This document shows positions 16,839 to 26,230 of a stretch of 64,000 nucleotides of DNA, piece by piece. How positions within the stretch are numbered: position 1 is the stretch's first letter; every line of letters starts with the position of its first letter. The position numbers were made by a program, and so were the translations under genes. A model generated the notes under the pieces. That model saw only the letters and a program-made list of their open reading frames with translations, was not told where the DNA came from and did not search any database. The stretch covers positions 54,626 through 118,625 of the forward strand of contig NZ_JACSZV010000011.1 of assembly GCF_014472415.1 (NCBI RefSeq), read 5' to 3'. This DNA comes from Pseudomonas sp. N40(2020) (GTDB lineage: Bacteria > Pseudomonadota > Gammaproteobacteria > Pseudomonadales > Pseudomonadaceae).

Positions 16839-17830
16839 GGCGGTTGTTGCGGCATCGGATTGATCACCGGGTTGCCTTCCTTGTTGCGTGTCAGGTAGAC
16901 GGGCAAGACTTTTGGCAGGGAGTTGGCCAGGTTGTTCAGCTCTTTGATGTTGTAGATGCCGCCCACCCGAATCAAACCGGTACTGTTGTCAGCAAGCATC
17001 AACGGCTTGTCCAGGTAACGGTTGATCAGCGGCAGGGCATCATTGAGCGCCAGATTGTCCAGCACCAGTTTGCCATTGCGCCAGGCCAGCGCAGTGTCGT
17101 TGGCGTAGGTCTGGCTGATCTGCGGTATGTAGTCGCCGTGTCTGTAACGCGCCTGCATGGCTGGCCCCAGACTCAACCCATCGCCCGGCAAAGCGGTATT
17201 ACTTTTCACCAGAACCGAACCTTCGATCAGGTTCACCCGCACTTGATCTTCATACATCCAGACGTTGAACCGAGTGCCGGTGACGCGGATCTTGCCTTCA
17301 CCCGCACGGACGACAAACGGGTGCTCCATGTCGTGACTGACGTTAAAGAACGCTTCACCCTTTTTCAGCGTGACCCGGCGTTCGTCCTTGTAGTTGCTGA
17401 AGGTCAGATCAGTGTTCAGGTTGAGTTCGAGTTGGCTGCCGTCGTTCAAGGTGACCTGGCGCACATTGTCGGTGGCCGAGAAGTGCTGATAGCTGTTGGG
17501 CAGCCAGCCGAGGTTCCAGCCTGTATAAGCGGCCAGCGGCAATGCCAGCGCGCAGACACCTGCGGCGATCGCGTATTGGCGCCACGCGCGCGAAGGCTGG
17601 CGAATCGGCACAGCGAGCGTTGGTTCCGGCCGAGGCAAGTGCTCGGCAACGTCCCAGATTTCCAGCATGGCTTCATACTCGAACGCATGCAAGGGATGCG
17701 CATCGTGCCATTGTTCGAATGCGCGACGCTCTTCGTCCGTGCAGTCGACGGCATGCAGACGCATGCACCAGTGCGCGGCGGCATCGGTGATCGCATCGTA
17801 TTCGGCTTCCGAGAGAGTGTCTTGGGTCAT
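16829..17830 (-). CDS. fpvR: FecR-family anti-sigma factor, FpvR-like
   Basis: A 333-aa anti-sigma regulator with the full FecR layout: cytoplasmic DUF4880-like sigma-binding segment (residues 10-60), one TM helix (about 86-104), a FecR domain (about 120-215, with VTLKKGEAFFNVSHD and GTRFNVW) and a C-terminal STN-like region that contacts a TonB receptor. Such proteins hold an iron-starvation sigma factor until the siderophore binds its receptor. FpvR of P. aeruginosa has almost the same length and its gene also lies close to pvdQ, so FpvR is the likely identity. No sigma factor or STN-containing receptor gene is in the window. Confidence 0.75.
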   Translation of the reverse strand: MTQDTLSEAEYDAITDAAAHWCMRLHAVDCTDEERRAFEQWHDAHPLHAFEYEAMLEIWDVAEHLPRPEPTLAVPIRQPSRAWRQYAIAAGVCALALPLAAYTGWNLGWLPNSYQHFSATDNVRQVTLNDGSQLELNLNTDLTFSNYKDERRVTLKKGEAFFNVSHDMEHPFVVRAGEGKIRVTGTRFNVWMYEDQVRVNLIEGSVLVKSNTALPGDGLSLGPAMQARYRHGDYIPQISQTYANDTALAWRNGKLVLDNLALNDALPLINRYLDKPLMLADNSTGLIRVGGIYNIKELNNLANSLPKVLPVYLTRNKEGNPVINPMPQQPPKN

Positions 17831-17982
17831 TGACTCGTCCTGATTTCGCGCATTCTAACCTTGCCGGGAAGTCACCGAGAACAACCGTCATGGCATTTGC
17901 CCATCAAAGTGGAACTTATTTTTCGCTCAGGCGCCCAAAAAACAGGACGCCAATGACCACTATCCACAAATGGAGTGAAAAA

Positions 17983-18252
17983 ATGATCAAGAAGACTTTC
18001 GCCGCCCTGATTGCTACAGCCACTTTGCTGACTGCGGGTGCAGCGCTGGCGGACAGGCCGGGGGCTGGCTGGATTACCATCGAAAAAGCCATCGAAACAG
18101 CCAAGACCAAGGCCGGTTACGTGGAGATTTACAAGATCGAGGCGGATAACGATGGCTACTGGGAGGGCGAAGGACGTAAAGCGGACGGCGTCGTCTATGA
18201 GTTCCGTATCGACGGTGCGTCGGGCAATGTGTTGCGTGACCAGAAAGACTGA
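17983..18252 (+). CDS. secreted PepSY-domain protein
   Basis: An 89-aa protein with a signal peptide (residues 1-23, ending ALA) followed by a single PepSY-type domain (WITIEKAIETAKTKAGY ... YEFRIDGASGNVLRDQ). GGAGTG precedes the ATG at 17983. PepSY domains are thought to inhibit proteases or bind cell-envelope partners in the periplasm. It is monocistronic, ending in a strong terminator. Confidence 0.85.
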   Translation: MIKKTFAALIATATLLTAGAALADRPGAGWITIEKAIETAKTKAGYVEIYKIEADNDGYWEGEGRKADGVVYEFRIDGASGNVLRDQKD

Positions 18253-18268
18253 GTTGCGTACTTGACTG

Positions 18269-18303
18269 AATGCGCAGGCTTAACCGCCTGCGCATTTTTT
18301 TTG
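18269..18303 (+). terminator. intrinsic terminator after the PepSY gene
   Basis: Stem AATGCGCAGG/CCTGCGCATT (18269-18278 and 18287-18296) followed by eight T on the plus strand. Confidence 0.88.
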
Positions 18304-18309
18304 CGTGTT

Positions 18310-21300
18310 TCAGGGCTGTGGCACAGGATCCAGTTGCCGGCCCATCTCGCAGATCAGCCGGGCGATGGAATCTGCGTTGCGCAGAATCACATCGATGCGC
18401 ACATCCGGTGAGTTCTGATCAAGAAACGCATTGCGTGCTTCGTTCATGGTTGGGCTGGATGTCAGGGTAAGTATCGATTTGCTGAGGTCCTCGGCCCCCG
18501 GGATCTTGTCCAGACTGACGTACGAGCCTTTCTTTTTACTCCAGCGCGCAAACAGTTCGTCGCGGGGCGTCGCGAGTGACAGTGCTTGTGCCTGGAACGT
18601 TTCCAGTTCGTGTTTCATGGCCAATCCGTACAACGTGAAGGTCGTTATCAGGTCGTGAAAAGGGCGACGCGACTCCAACGTGGCGAAATCTTCGGCCTTG
18701 GAATATTGATGAGCGAACTCGTGGATCAATATCGCAGCTTGAGCATGGCCATCAATGTCGAAAGGTTGCCCCAGTATCGATTTATACAAATCCAGTTGTT
18801 GGTTGAAAAAGTTTTCGGTGAAATGAACCATTTTGCGGTCGTCGTTGCTCAGCACGAACGCAATGATCGATGAAAAGAATGTATTGGAGCCGACGACGAA
18901 GCGATCGGTGTTCATCAGGTCATCGTCGGGATCCACTAACGCCTGGCAAATGGGCACAATCGCTTGGTTGAGTTTGCGCAACAATCCGGTATCAACTTGC
19001 GTGACGCCAAAAAACACCCTGAGGAATCCGTCCAGGCGGGTACCGGGAACATTAGCTTTCAACTGGGCCAGGTTATGCAGGCAATTGAATGCATAAAAGC
19101 GCGCAAGATCGACAGCGTGCTGAATGACTTGCGCCTTCTGCGGATGATCGCGCCGTATCTGCGCCATGCCAATCGCTTCGATGTTCAACATTGTCCTGCG
19201 ATCCATCTCCACGGCATAACGCTTGTGCAGTTTGGAGATCGCTTTGCCGTAGTGCACTGCATGACGATCGGGCGCCAGCAAGAGACGCGACCCCGTCAGC
19301 CTTAATGACGGACCGGGCTGTTGATCGTTGACGATCTGCCAGACTGCGCCCGGTTGTTCGACACGATGGACCTTGCCGGCAATGGCGGTGTAGGTGTGTT
19401 TGCTGGTCGGGTCCTCGTACGTGCCGTTCTTCGTGTCCCGTTTGAGATCCTCGAGTGCTACAGCCGATGTTTCAAATGGCTGTAACTCGGTGCGCAGGGG
19501 TGAGGTTGTCCGGATCTGCGACCAGGTGGGGGCGACCACTTCGGGCGGGTTCGTCGTCGTGTCGGCGACGTCGCTGCTACCTTCGGGTTTGATTGGGGTG
19601 GTACTCGGTATTTCGGCTGTCGTTTGCGCAGGCGTTTCGCTGCTGGCCTGCGTGGCCGCAGAGTCTTCGATCGCCAGGCGCCCCAGAGTGATCATTTGCA
19701 GGCCACCGGCGATAAACGATTTCAGGGCTTGCGTCCAGTGATGATCCTGCAGATTTTCCGCCGAGTCCTTGAAGTCTTTGTAAGCCTGCCAAAGAAACGT
19801 TACGTACGAGAGTTTGCCCGGCAGCAGGCCCGAGATCAGGCTGGCGCCATGGCTGAACAGTTTTTTCGCCGCGTCCCAATCGGCTTGGGCGGTGCTTTTG
19901 GACTGGCAACTCAACAGTTGCGGCAGTAGCTTGAGGTTGTCGCTAAAGAACCTGTGTAAAAGATTGCCGGTGATGGTGTTGCCCGACAGCGTCATCTCGC
20001 TGACTTGGCCGGCGCTTGATTGCAACAGCCCCCGAAACACCGATTGCTGTGTCTGCGGCAGGCGGCGAATCACCAGATCCTGAAAAGTGCCCGGTGTGTT
20101 CACTGCCGCGATCAGGCTTGCCTCGTCGGCGAATTCACGCAGCAGTTGTTCCGCATAAGGCACATAGACGACCCGAGGCCCGGTATGGCCGCTGCCCGGT
20201 CCAATGACATAAACACCTAACGCTTCCACGGCTGCTGCGCCTGCGGTTTTGATCAACGACAACGGATACACAAGCGCATGAGCACCTTCAACGGTGGTGC
20301 GCGCTATGCCATCCGGTATGTCCAACACCTGGCAGAGGTAGTCGAAGGCGCTGCCGGAGAGTTGTTGTTGCAGTTTCAATCCATGGGCATGTTGCAGCAG
20401 TTGCCAGGGGATCTGACGAATGAAGCGCTGTTTGCGCTCTTTGGCCTCAGGATGGCCATCGGTGAGTGCGTCCGTTATCGATTTGGCGAAGGTTGTGGGG
20501 ATGTCCAGCGACAGCAACAATTGCCTGACCGTCGTTTGGTCCAGACCGTCCGGGAGCTGTTTGAGGGTTTTCGAGGCGACTGTGAAACCGGTGCCCTGGG
20601 CAATGTTGATATGGTTCAGCGCAAACTCGGTGAGGGGGCGGGCAGGCCCGGCCAAAGCCAGATTGGGCGTGATTTCGATGTCTTGCGGTTCCAGTTTGCT
20701 GTCTTTGAATCGAGTGTCGAGCAGTGACTTCAACGTTCGATTGACGTACTCGTCCAGCGAAGGCATGCCGCTGAGGTAGTCCTTGTGGTCGACCACGCTG
20801 TGACGCCATTGCTCAAGCAGTTCGAGGTGTATTTGCTGCTCGCCAATGGGTGCCATGCCTAACCAGGCAGGAAGCGCCTGCTGTTGATTGATGGCCTTCG
20901 CCAGGTGAATGGTGCGCAGCAGATTGGTATCGATGGCCGTATTGGTCAGAGTGGCCAGCGCTGAAGTCAGTCCGCTTCGGTCTTTGAAGCGCTGACGAAG
21001 CTCGTCACACCGTGCAATGAAGTGCTCGATGCCTGATTGCACGAGGTTGTGCAGCACATTGTCTTCGATCAACCGCAAGGCACCCAAGGTGTATTGCTGA
21101 TGGAATCGGCGTTCTTGTGGAAGCAGATTTTCCAACAGTGACAGGCGCCCCGCGCTGTCCTTGAGCCTTTGATTCAGCGCCAGTCGCGCTACTGCGATGC
21201 TGTTAAACGCTTCCAGTCCCAGCGCGGGCGTCCACACAATCACTCTTCCTGAGTGCAAGTCGTCGAGGCCACCACGTTCAGTCAGCAACACACAGTGGGC

Positions 21301-23181
21301 TAGCGTCGATGAATCCTGACCGCCGGGAGTGTCCAGTGTGATCGACCAGGCATCAGGCCGAAAACCGTTGAGTGAACGCCGATTGTCGCGGCTGGGCTGA
21401 TCGGAGTGGAACACGGTATCGACGATCATCTGTTCGGCGGCTTTCAGTGAACCACTGAGCACGCGCAAGGCCGCTTCACCCGTCACCCCGACAAAGAGTG
21501 AATGAGCCAGTCGTGATTTCATGTTTTCCAGGTAGCTGCGTTGTGCTTCGACGCGGGTCACGGGCTGGACTTTGAATGAACTGGTGAGCAAGGGCTCGAT
21601 TTCTTCGCAGGTTCTCGCGACCACTGCGGCTTTCTGCGCCCGCACTTCGGACGGTTGTTGAACACCCGCCAGCACTGGCCGTGTGGTCCAGCGCTCACCG
21701 GCATCGAGCTCCAGCAGGCGTTCATGAATCATGGCGCGAATATCCAGAGCCTTGTCGAACATGGCATGGATGTCTACGGCTCCGTCGCTGTGACGGAACA
21801 CTTGCAAGGCGTATTCGATGCTCTGTCTCTGTTTGGTGATGATCGCCTCAAACAGCACTTTAAAGATCTCGCCGCCAACGCTTTCTCCGGTCACCTGCGG
21901 CCGGTCGAAGCCGATAAAGCGTTTGCGCTCTTCCAGGTCCAGCAATCCGTACAGTTCGTCCTCGTGACCAGGCGCGCGGAACTTGCTCAACACAGTTCTT
22001 TTCAGGTCGTTGTAATCGGCAAGCACCTGCAGCCCCATGGTCGGGGTGTAAAGACAAGCGTCGGTGTGGCTGATCATCAACGAGCCTGCCAGTTCGACAA
22101 AGTTGGGTTCGTACTCCCACAGGCGCACGGTTTCGATGGTCGGGCGACGGGTTGGCAAGGCCGCGGGGCGAATCATCTGATGCAGGATGGCGAACTGGCT
22201 GGCATCGATGATGCCGGTTTCGCGTTTGAGCATCAGCTCGGCGCGTGCCTGATCTTCAAGGGCCTCACCGAAGAATTCACGTCGCGAGGCGCCCGCCCTG
22301 GCAGGGTCCTCCCAAAAGCGCTCCATTTCGCCAAACAGCAATATCTTGAGTTTGCCCGATGCCTGTTGCAGAGCGTTTTCCCATATCGCCTGATCGCCTG
22401 CGAACGGTGCATGCCTGGGGTTGGAAAACTCATGCAGCTGGTCAGTCGGCCAACGTTGATGCCGATAAAGCGTCAGCACCGCATCGCTCAGACTCGTTGA
22501 GTCGTGCCAGTGTCTGGACGCCGCCGGGACACTGTCTTTGATGGTCGCGTCGGTGTAGAAATTGACCCGGGTTTGGGCCCGTTTGATGTGGGGGAAATCG
22601 GCCTTCAACAGATCCTCAAGGATCGTTTCCACCAATGACGTCAGCGAAGGCAATTGCTTCAACTCGGCCAACATGGCCTCGGCGTTCAATTGCTGACCCG
22701 CGAGAATGGCGGCCTGCTGATGCTCGAACACATCGCCGTCGATGGTTTCGTACGTCAGCGTGAGGCTCCCTTGCTCGACAACCTGTCTGCGCTGGGTCAG
22801 CGAGAGAAAGGCCAATGTCTGATCCTGCTCATCAGCGTCCTGCAAGCGCTTCTCAAGTAACGTTTCAAGCGTCGCAAGGCTGTCGTATTTCTTGATGCCG
22901 TCGTAAGGGGTGTACAGGATCGCGCCCTTGTCGTCGGGGGTCTCGGTGAGTATGAAACTGCCGGCCAGGGTGATGGCGGGCGCCGGGCCGGCTGCGATAC
23001 GAATTTTTTGCGCGACCATGGACGGCGATTGCTTGTTGCGCAGCGCCTGTGTGGCCAGTTTTACATGGGCCAGCCAATCGAAATCCTTGCCGTTGAGGTT
23101 GTGGGTTTGCCCCAACGCTTTCCACTGGCCGGGAAAATTCAGGGTTTCGGGGAAAAGCAACGGGGCGGCGGGATCGGGCAT
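18310..23181 (-). CDS. giant dermonecrotic-toxin-like protein with C-terminal zincin motif
   Basis: A 1,623-aa protein of the pseudomonad 'dermonecrotic toxin N-terminal domain' (DUF6543-type) family. The segment YVIGPGSGHTGPRVVYVPY and the following F.DE.SL...V stretch are the family hallmark. No signal peptide is visible, as usual for this family. A low-complexity Ser/Thr/Pro linker (about residues 1150-1185) separates the body from a C-terminal domain of roughly 400 residues containing HEFAH (1487-1491), a perfect HExxH zinc-protease motif, followed by acidic residues that could be the third ligand. It is a single-gene unit starting at ATG 23181. Toxin or effector activity is inferred, not shown; the delivery route is unknown. 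Confidence 0.8.
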   Translation of the reverse strand: MPDPAAPLLFPETLNFPGQWKALGQTHNLNGKDFDWLAHVKLATQALRNKQSPSMVAQKIRIAAGPAPAITLAGSFILTETPDDKGAILYTPYDGIKKYDSLATLETLLEKRLQDADEQDQTLAFLSLTQRRQVVEQGSLTLTYETIDGDVFEHQQAAILAGQQLNAEAMLAELKQLPSLTSLVETILEDLLKADFPHIKRAQTRVNFYTDATIKDSVPAASRHWHDSTSLSDAVLTLYRHQRWPTDQLHEFSNPRHAPFAGDQAIWENALQQASGKLKILLFGEMERFWEDPARAGASRREFFGEALEDQARAELMLKRETGIIDASQFAILHQMIRPAALPTRRPTIETVRLWEYEPNFVELAGSLMISHTDACLYTPTMGLQVLADYNDLKRTVLSKFRAPGHEDELYGLLDLEERKRFIGFDRPQVTGESVGGEIFKVLFEAIITKQRQSIEYALQVFRHSDGAVDIHAMFDKALDIRAMIHERLLELDAGERWTTRPVLAGVQQPSEVRAQKAAVVARTCEEIEPLLTSSFKVQPVTRVEAQRSYLENMKSRLAHSLFVGVTGEAALRVLSGSLKAAEQMIVDTVFHSDQPSRDNRRSLNGFRPDAWSITLDTPGGQDSSTLAHCVLLTERGGLDDLHSGRVIVWTPALGLEAFNSIAVARLALNQRLKDSAGRLSLLENLLPQERRFHQQYTLGALRLIEDNVLHNLVQSGIEHFIARCDELRQRFKDRSGLTSALATLTNTAIDTNLLRTIHLAKAINQQQALPAWLGMAPIGEQQIHLELLEQWRHSVVDHKDYLSGMPSLDEYVNRTLKSLLDTRFKDSKLEPQDIEITPNLALAGPARPLTEFALNHINIAQGTGFTVASKTLKQLPDGLDQTTVRQLLLSLDIPTTFAKSITDALTDGHPEAKERKQRFIRQIPWQLLQHAHGLKLQQQLSGSAFDYLCQVLDIPDGIARTTVEGAHALVYPLSLIKTAGAAAVEALGVYVIGPGSGHTGPRVVYVPYAEQLLREFADEASLIAAVNTPGTFQDLVIRRLPQTQQSVFRGLLQSSAGQVSEMTLSGNTITGNLLHRFFSDNLKLLPQLLSCQSKSTAQADWDAAKKLFSHGASLISGLLPGKLSYVTFLWQAYKDFKDSAENLQDHHWTQALKSFIAGGLQMITLGRLAIEDSAATQASSETPAQTTAEIPSTTPIKPEGSSDVADTTTNPPEVVAPTWSQIRTTSPLRTELQPFETSAVALEDLKRDTKNGTYEDPTSKHTYTAIAGKVHRVEQPGAVWQIVNDQQPGPSLRLTGSRLLLAPDRHAVHYGKAISKLHKRYAVEMDRRTMLNIEAIGMAQIRRDHPQKAQVIQHAVDLARFYAFNCLHNLAQLKANVPGTRLDGFLRVFFGVTQVDTGLLRKLNQAIVPICQALVDPDDDLMNTDRFVVGSNTFFSSIIAFVLSNDDRKMVHFTENFFNQQLDLYKSILGQPFDIDGHAQAAILIHEFAHQYSKAEDFATLESRRPFHDLITTFTLYGLAMKHELETFQAQALSLATPRDELFARWSKKKGSYVSLDKIPGAEDLSKSILTLTSSPTMNEARNAFLDQNSPDVRIDVILRNADSIARLICEMGRQLDPVPQP

Positions 23182-23396
23182 CTTCGACTCTCGGTAATGG
23201 CGCGCTCGGCGCGAGAAAGGAGGCCCAAGACTAGGAGGAGAGGTCGACGCCGAGGTGGTAGATAGTTATCGCTTGGCAGGTGTTGCAGGCATTGCTGCCG
23301 TCCAAGGGTTGACAGGGGGCGGGGGCGGCGTGGTTAATCGCTGGGCAAGTTGTCCGTACGCTGTTGTTCCCTCCAATAATCATTCTGGAGCTTCAG

Positions 23397-24437
23397 ATGT
23401 CTGCGCCAAACAATTCTGTGTCTTCTGCTGTCTCGTCCTCGTTAACCCTCGAAGCGCTGACGCAAATGCTTGAAACGATTTTTCTGCGCCATGGCACGTC
23501 CACCGAAGTCGCCCAGGTGCTGGCCGCCAACTGCGCCGGAGCCGAACGCGATGGCGCCCACAGCCATGGCGTATTCCGGATTCCTGGCTACGTCTCGACC
23601 CTAAACAGCGGCTGGGTCAACGGGCACGCCGTGCCACAGGTTGAAGATGTTGCCAGCGGGTTTGTACGTGTCGATGCCGGCAATGGTTTTGCCCAGCCTG
23701 CGTTGGCAGCTGCGCGGCCTTTGCTGGTGGAAAAGGCGCGTAGCGCCGGGATCGCCGTGTTGGCGATTCGCAACTCGCATCACTTTGCCGCGCTGTGGCC
23801 GGATGTCGAGCCTTTCGCCGATGAAGGACTGGTGGCGCTCAGTGTCGTCAACAGCATGACCTGCGTAGTGCCACACGGCGCCGATCGCCCCTTGTTCGGG
23901 ACCAATCCGATTGCCTTTGCCGCGCCACGGGCCGGTGCCGCGCCGATTGTCTTTGATCTGGCGACCAGTGCCATCGCCCATGGCGACGTGCAGATCGCTG
24001 CGCGCAAAGGCGAAAGACTGGCGCCCGGGATGGGCGTTGACAGCCTCGGTCAGCCGACCCAGGACCCCAAGGCAATTCTTGAAGGCGGGGCGTTGTTGCC
24101 GTTTGGCGGCCACAAGGGCTCGGCGCTGTCGATGATGGTTGAGCTGTTGGCGGCGGCGTTGACCGGCGGCAATTTTTCTTTTGAATTCGATTGGTCAAAC
24201 CATCCGGGTGCGAAAACACCGTGGACCGGGCAGTTGCTGATCGTGATCGACCCGAGCAAGGCGGCCGGGCAGGGTTTTGCCGAGCGCAGTGAGGAACTGG
24301 TGCGGCAGATGCACGGGGTCGGGCTTAAACGATTGCCGGGTGATCGTCGGCATTTGCAGCGGGCGAAGTCGCAGGTCGAGGGTGTCGTGCTGGATGAACA
24401 GACACTGGTGCAGTTGCGGGAACTGGCCGGTTATTGA
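23397..24437 (+). CDS. dpkA: delta1-piperideine-2-carboxylate / pyrroline-2-carboxylate reductase
   Basis: A 346-aa NADPH-dependent member of the malate/L-lactate dehydrogenase-like (Ldh2) family, very similar to P. putida DpkA. Diagnostic stretches are GAHSHGVFRIPGYV, LAIRNSHHFAALWPDVE (with the active-site His) and LPFGGHKGSALSMMVELLAA. It reduces cyclic imines from D-lysine and D-proline catabolism to L-pipecolate and L-proline. The ATG at 23397 is preceded by GGAG. It is monocistronic and ends in a bidirectional terminator. Confidence 0.87.
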   Translation: MSAPNNSVSSAVSSSLTLEALTQMLETIFLRHGTSTEVAQVLAANCAGAERDGAHSHGVFRIPGYVSTLNSGWVNGHAVPQVEDVASGFVRVDAGNGFAQPALAAARPLLVEKARSAGIAVLAIRNSHHFAALWPDVEPFADEGLVALSVVNSMTCVVPHGADRPLFGTNPIAFAAPRAGAAPIVFDLATSAIAHGDVQIAARKGERLAPGMGVDSLGQPTQDPKAILEGGALLPFGGHKGSALSMMVELLAAALTGGNFSFEFDWSNHPGAKTPWTGQLLIVIDPSKAAGQGFAERSEELVRQMHGVGLKRLPGDRRHLQRAKSQVEGVVLDEQTLVQLRELAGY

Positions 24438-24453
24438 GTTTTCGGCAGGCATG

Positions 24454-24484
24454 AAAAAGGCGAGCCTACAGGCTCGCCTTTTTT
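24454..24484. terminator. bidirectional intrinsic terminator
   Basis: Stem AAAAAGGCGAGCC/GGCTCGCCTTTTT (24454-24466 and 24471-24483), symmetrical A and T runs, between convergent dpkA and the DUF883 gene. Confidence 0.9.
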
Positions 24485-24497
24485 ATTACGCTGAGGC

Positions 24498-24815
24498 TCA
24501 GCGACGGCCAAGCAACAAGCCGACCACCAGACCGAAACCGGCGGAGATCGCCACGGTCTGCCAAGGATGACCGCCGATGTAGCTTTCGGTGGCCTCGACA
24601 GCGGGTTTGGTACGGTCGCGCACGCTGGAGACCGAATCCAGCGCCTGTTGCAGCTTCAGTGCGATTTGCCCGCGCAGGCTCTCCGCTTCTTCGCCGACCA
24701 GTGATGCGCTGCTCTTGAGCAGTTTGTCCGACTCTTCGATCAGAGCCTGAAGTTCGCTGAAGGCTTGATCCTTGATTTGCTCTTCGGCGGCTTGCACGGC
24801 GGATTTCCGGGCCAT
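24498..24815 (-). CDS. DUF883 (ElaB/YqjD-type) membrane-anchored protein
   Basis: A 105-aa protein with a long amphipathic helical region (residues 5-75), a GGHPW turn, and a C-terminal TM helix with the glycine-rich ending GFGLVVGLLLGRR typical of the ElaB/YqjD/YgaM family. E. coli relatives are tail-anchored, associate with ribosomes and are made in stationary phase. The ATG at 24815 was chosen because the family begins close to MARKSAVQAAEEQ. Confidence 0.88.
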   Translation of the reverse strand: MARKSAVQAAEEQIKDQAFSELQALIEESDKLLKSSASLVGEEAESLRGQIALKLQQALDSVSSVRDRTKPAVEATESYIGGHPWQTVAISAGFGLVVGLLLGRR

Positions 24816-24969
24816 TGGGTGACTCCTTGCAGTTGAATGGACAGTGATCAATGGAGTGTGGCGCTTTGTAAAAAGTTGCACTGAATTTAGGTCAGGAATA
24901 AAAACCTGCGCGGGAGATTTCCGTCGAGCGTGTAAGATGTCGCCATTTTACGCAGCAGGATAATTCCCC

Positions 24970-25224
24970 ATGAGTTTCAATCTGGCCGACAAATCCCTCG
25001 CAGAGCGCGCCGCGCTGGAAGACGAGAAATCCCGTCTGTTCGAACTCTGGCAGAACAATCTGGGCAAAGCCAAAGGTGAAGCCGCGCGCTTGTTCGGCGA
25101 ACGCGCAAAGCGCAAGGGCAAATGGGCCGAGTGGGTGCGCGCGGAACTGGACGGCATGTCGCCGCCGGAGTTTGCCAACATGGTGCGCAGTGAAATCAAT
25201 CGTTTGATGGCGGCGAGCAAGTAA
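24970..25224 (+). CDS. conserved small basic protein, 84 aa
   Basis: A short, highly charged, all-helical cytoplasmic protein (SLAERAALEDEKSRLFELWQ ... WAEWVRAELDGMSPPEFANMV). AGGA precedes the ATG by 9 nt. I recognise it as a type found in pseudomonads but know no function. It is divergent from the DUF883 gene and convergent with a LysR regulator gene only 7 bp away. Confidence 0.75.
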   Translation: MSFNLADKSLAERAALEDEKSRLFELWQNNLGKAKGEAARLFGERAKRKGKWAEWVRAELDGMSPPEFANMVRSEINRLMAASK

Positions 25225-25231
25225 CGCCGTT

Positions 25232-26146
25232 TCAGCCCTGGGTGAAGCACGCGACAATCGCCTCGCGAACCTTCACCACCACCGGATCGATCTGCGTGCT
25301 GGTGCGCCAGCCCAGTTCGATCGGGTAGCGCGGCAAGGCCAGCGGGCAGGGCAGCAGCGTCAGCCCGTTGAGCGCGGCGATGCTCTCGGCGGCATGCGTC
25401 GGAATCGTCGCCACGGCCTGGCTGCCCTTTAGCAAATACGGCAACGCAGCAAAATGCGTGGTCGAGGCGCACACCCGGCGACTCAAGCCCAACGCCGCCA
25501 GCCCTTCATCGGTGATCCCGATAAAACCACCCGACGACACCAGCAGGTGATCGCGGGCGACGAACTCCTCCAGATCGATCTGCTGCTGGCCGGGCGCAAG
25601 GCTCGCCGGGTCCACCAGGCACGCATAGCCCCCTTCACCCAACACCTGACGGCTGAGCAAGCGTTCAGCGAACCCGCCGGCGGTGATTGCCAGATCGATG
25701 CTGCGCTCCATCAGTGCGCGAGCGACGATCTGGCTGTGGGTCTGGCGGAAGATCAGCCGCAGTTTCGGTGCGCTGCGGGCGAGTTCCTCGATCAACCGTC
25801 GGCCATAGGCAATTTCGAAGTCGTCCGATAGCCCTACGGTGACTGAACGACCGTCGTAGTGATTGGCTGCCGGATCAATCATCGCCAGGCTCTGCCGGCA
25901 TTTGTTCAGTGCATCGCTGACCACCGGTTTCAACTGATTGGCCTTGAGCGTCGGCGCCAGTCCGCGTCCGGTGCGCACGAACAATTGATCGCGATAGACA
26001 TCCCGCAAACGCCGCAGCGCCGCACTGACCGCCGATTGCGTCACGCCAAGGCGCAGTGCGGCGCGGCTGGCGCTGGATTCCTCATGCAGGGCTTCGAAGA
26101 CTTTCAGCAGGTTGAGGTCGACTTCGGCGATATTCATATGGCTCAT
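25232..26146 (-). CDS. LysR-family transcriptional regulator (divergent from nitrilase)
   Basis: A 304-aa LysR regulator: winged helix-turn-helix at residues 7-65 (SSASRAALRLGVTQSAVSAALRRL) and a C-terminal periplasmic-binding-like effector domain. Starts at ATG 26146 or 26137 are both possible. It is divergent from the carbon-nitrogen hydrolase gene with an 84-bp gap, the usual arrangement of a LysR protein with its target, so it probably controls that gene. Confidence 0.9.
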   Translation of the reverse strand: MSHMNIAEVDLNLLKVFEALHEESSASRAALRLGVTQSAVSAALRRLRDVYRDQLFVRTGRGLAPTLKANQLKPVVSDALNKCRQSLAMIDPAANHYDGRSVTVGLSDDFEIAYGRRLIEELARSAPKLRLIFRQTHSQIVARALMERSIDLAITAGGFAERLLSRQVLGEGGYACLVDPASLAPGQQQIDLEEFVARDHLLVSSGGFIGITDEGLAALGLSRRVCASTTHFAALPYLLKGSQAVATIPTHAAESIAALNGLTLLPCPLALPRYPIELGWRTSTQIDPVVVKVREAIVACFTQG

Positions 26147-26230
26147 ATCATTCAGCAGTGATCGGGTCTTTATTCATGATCGCTGTGCGCTGGAGAATCA
26201 GCAACACTTGATACTGACGGAGTCATCGTG

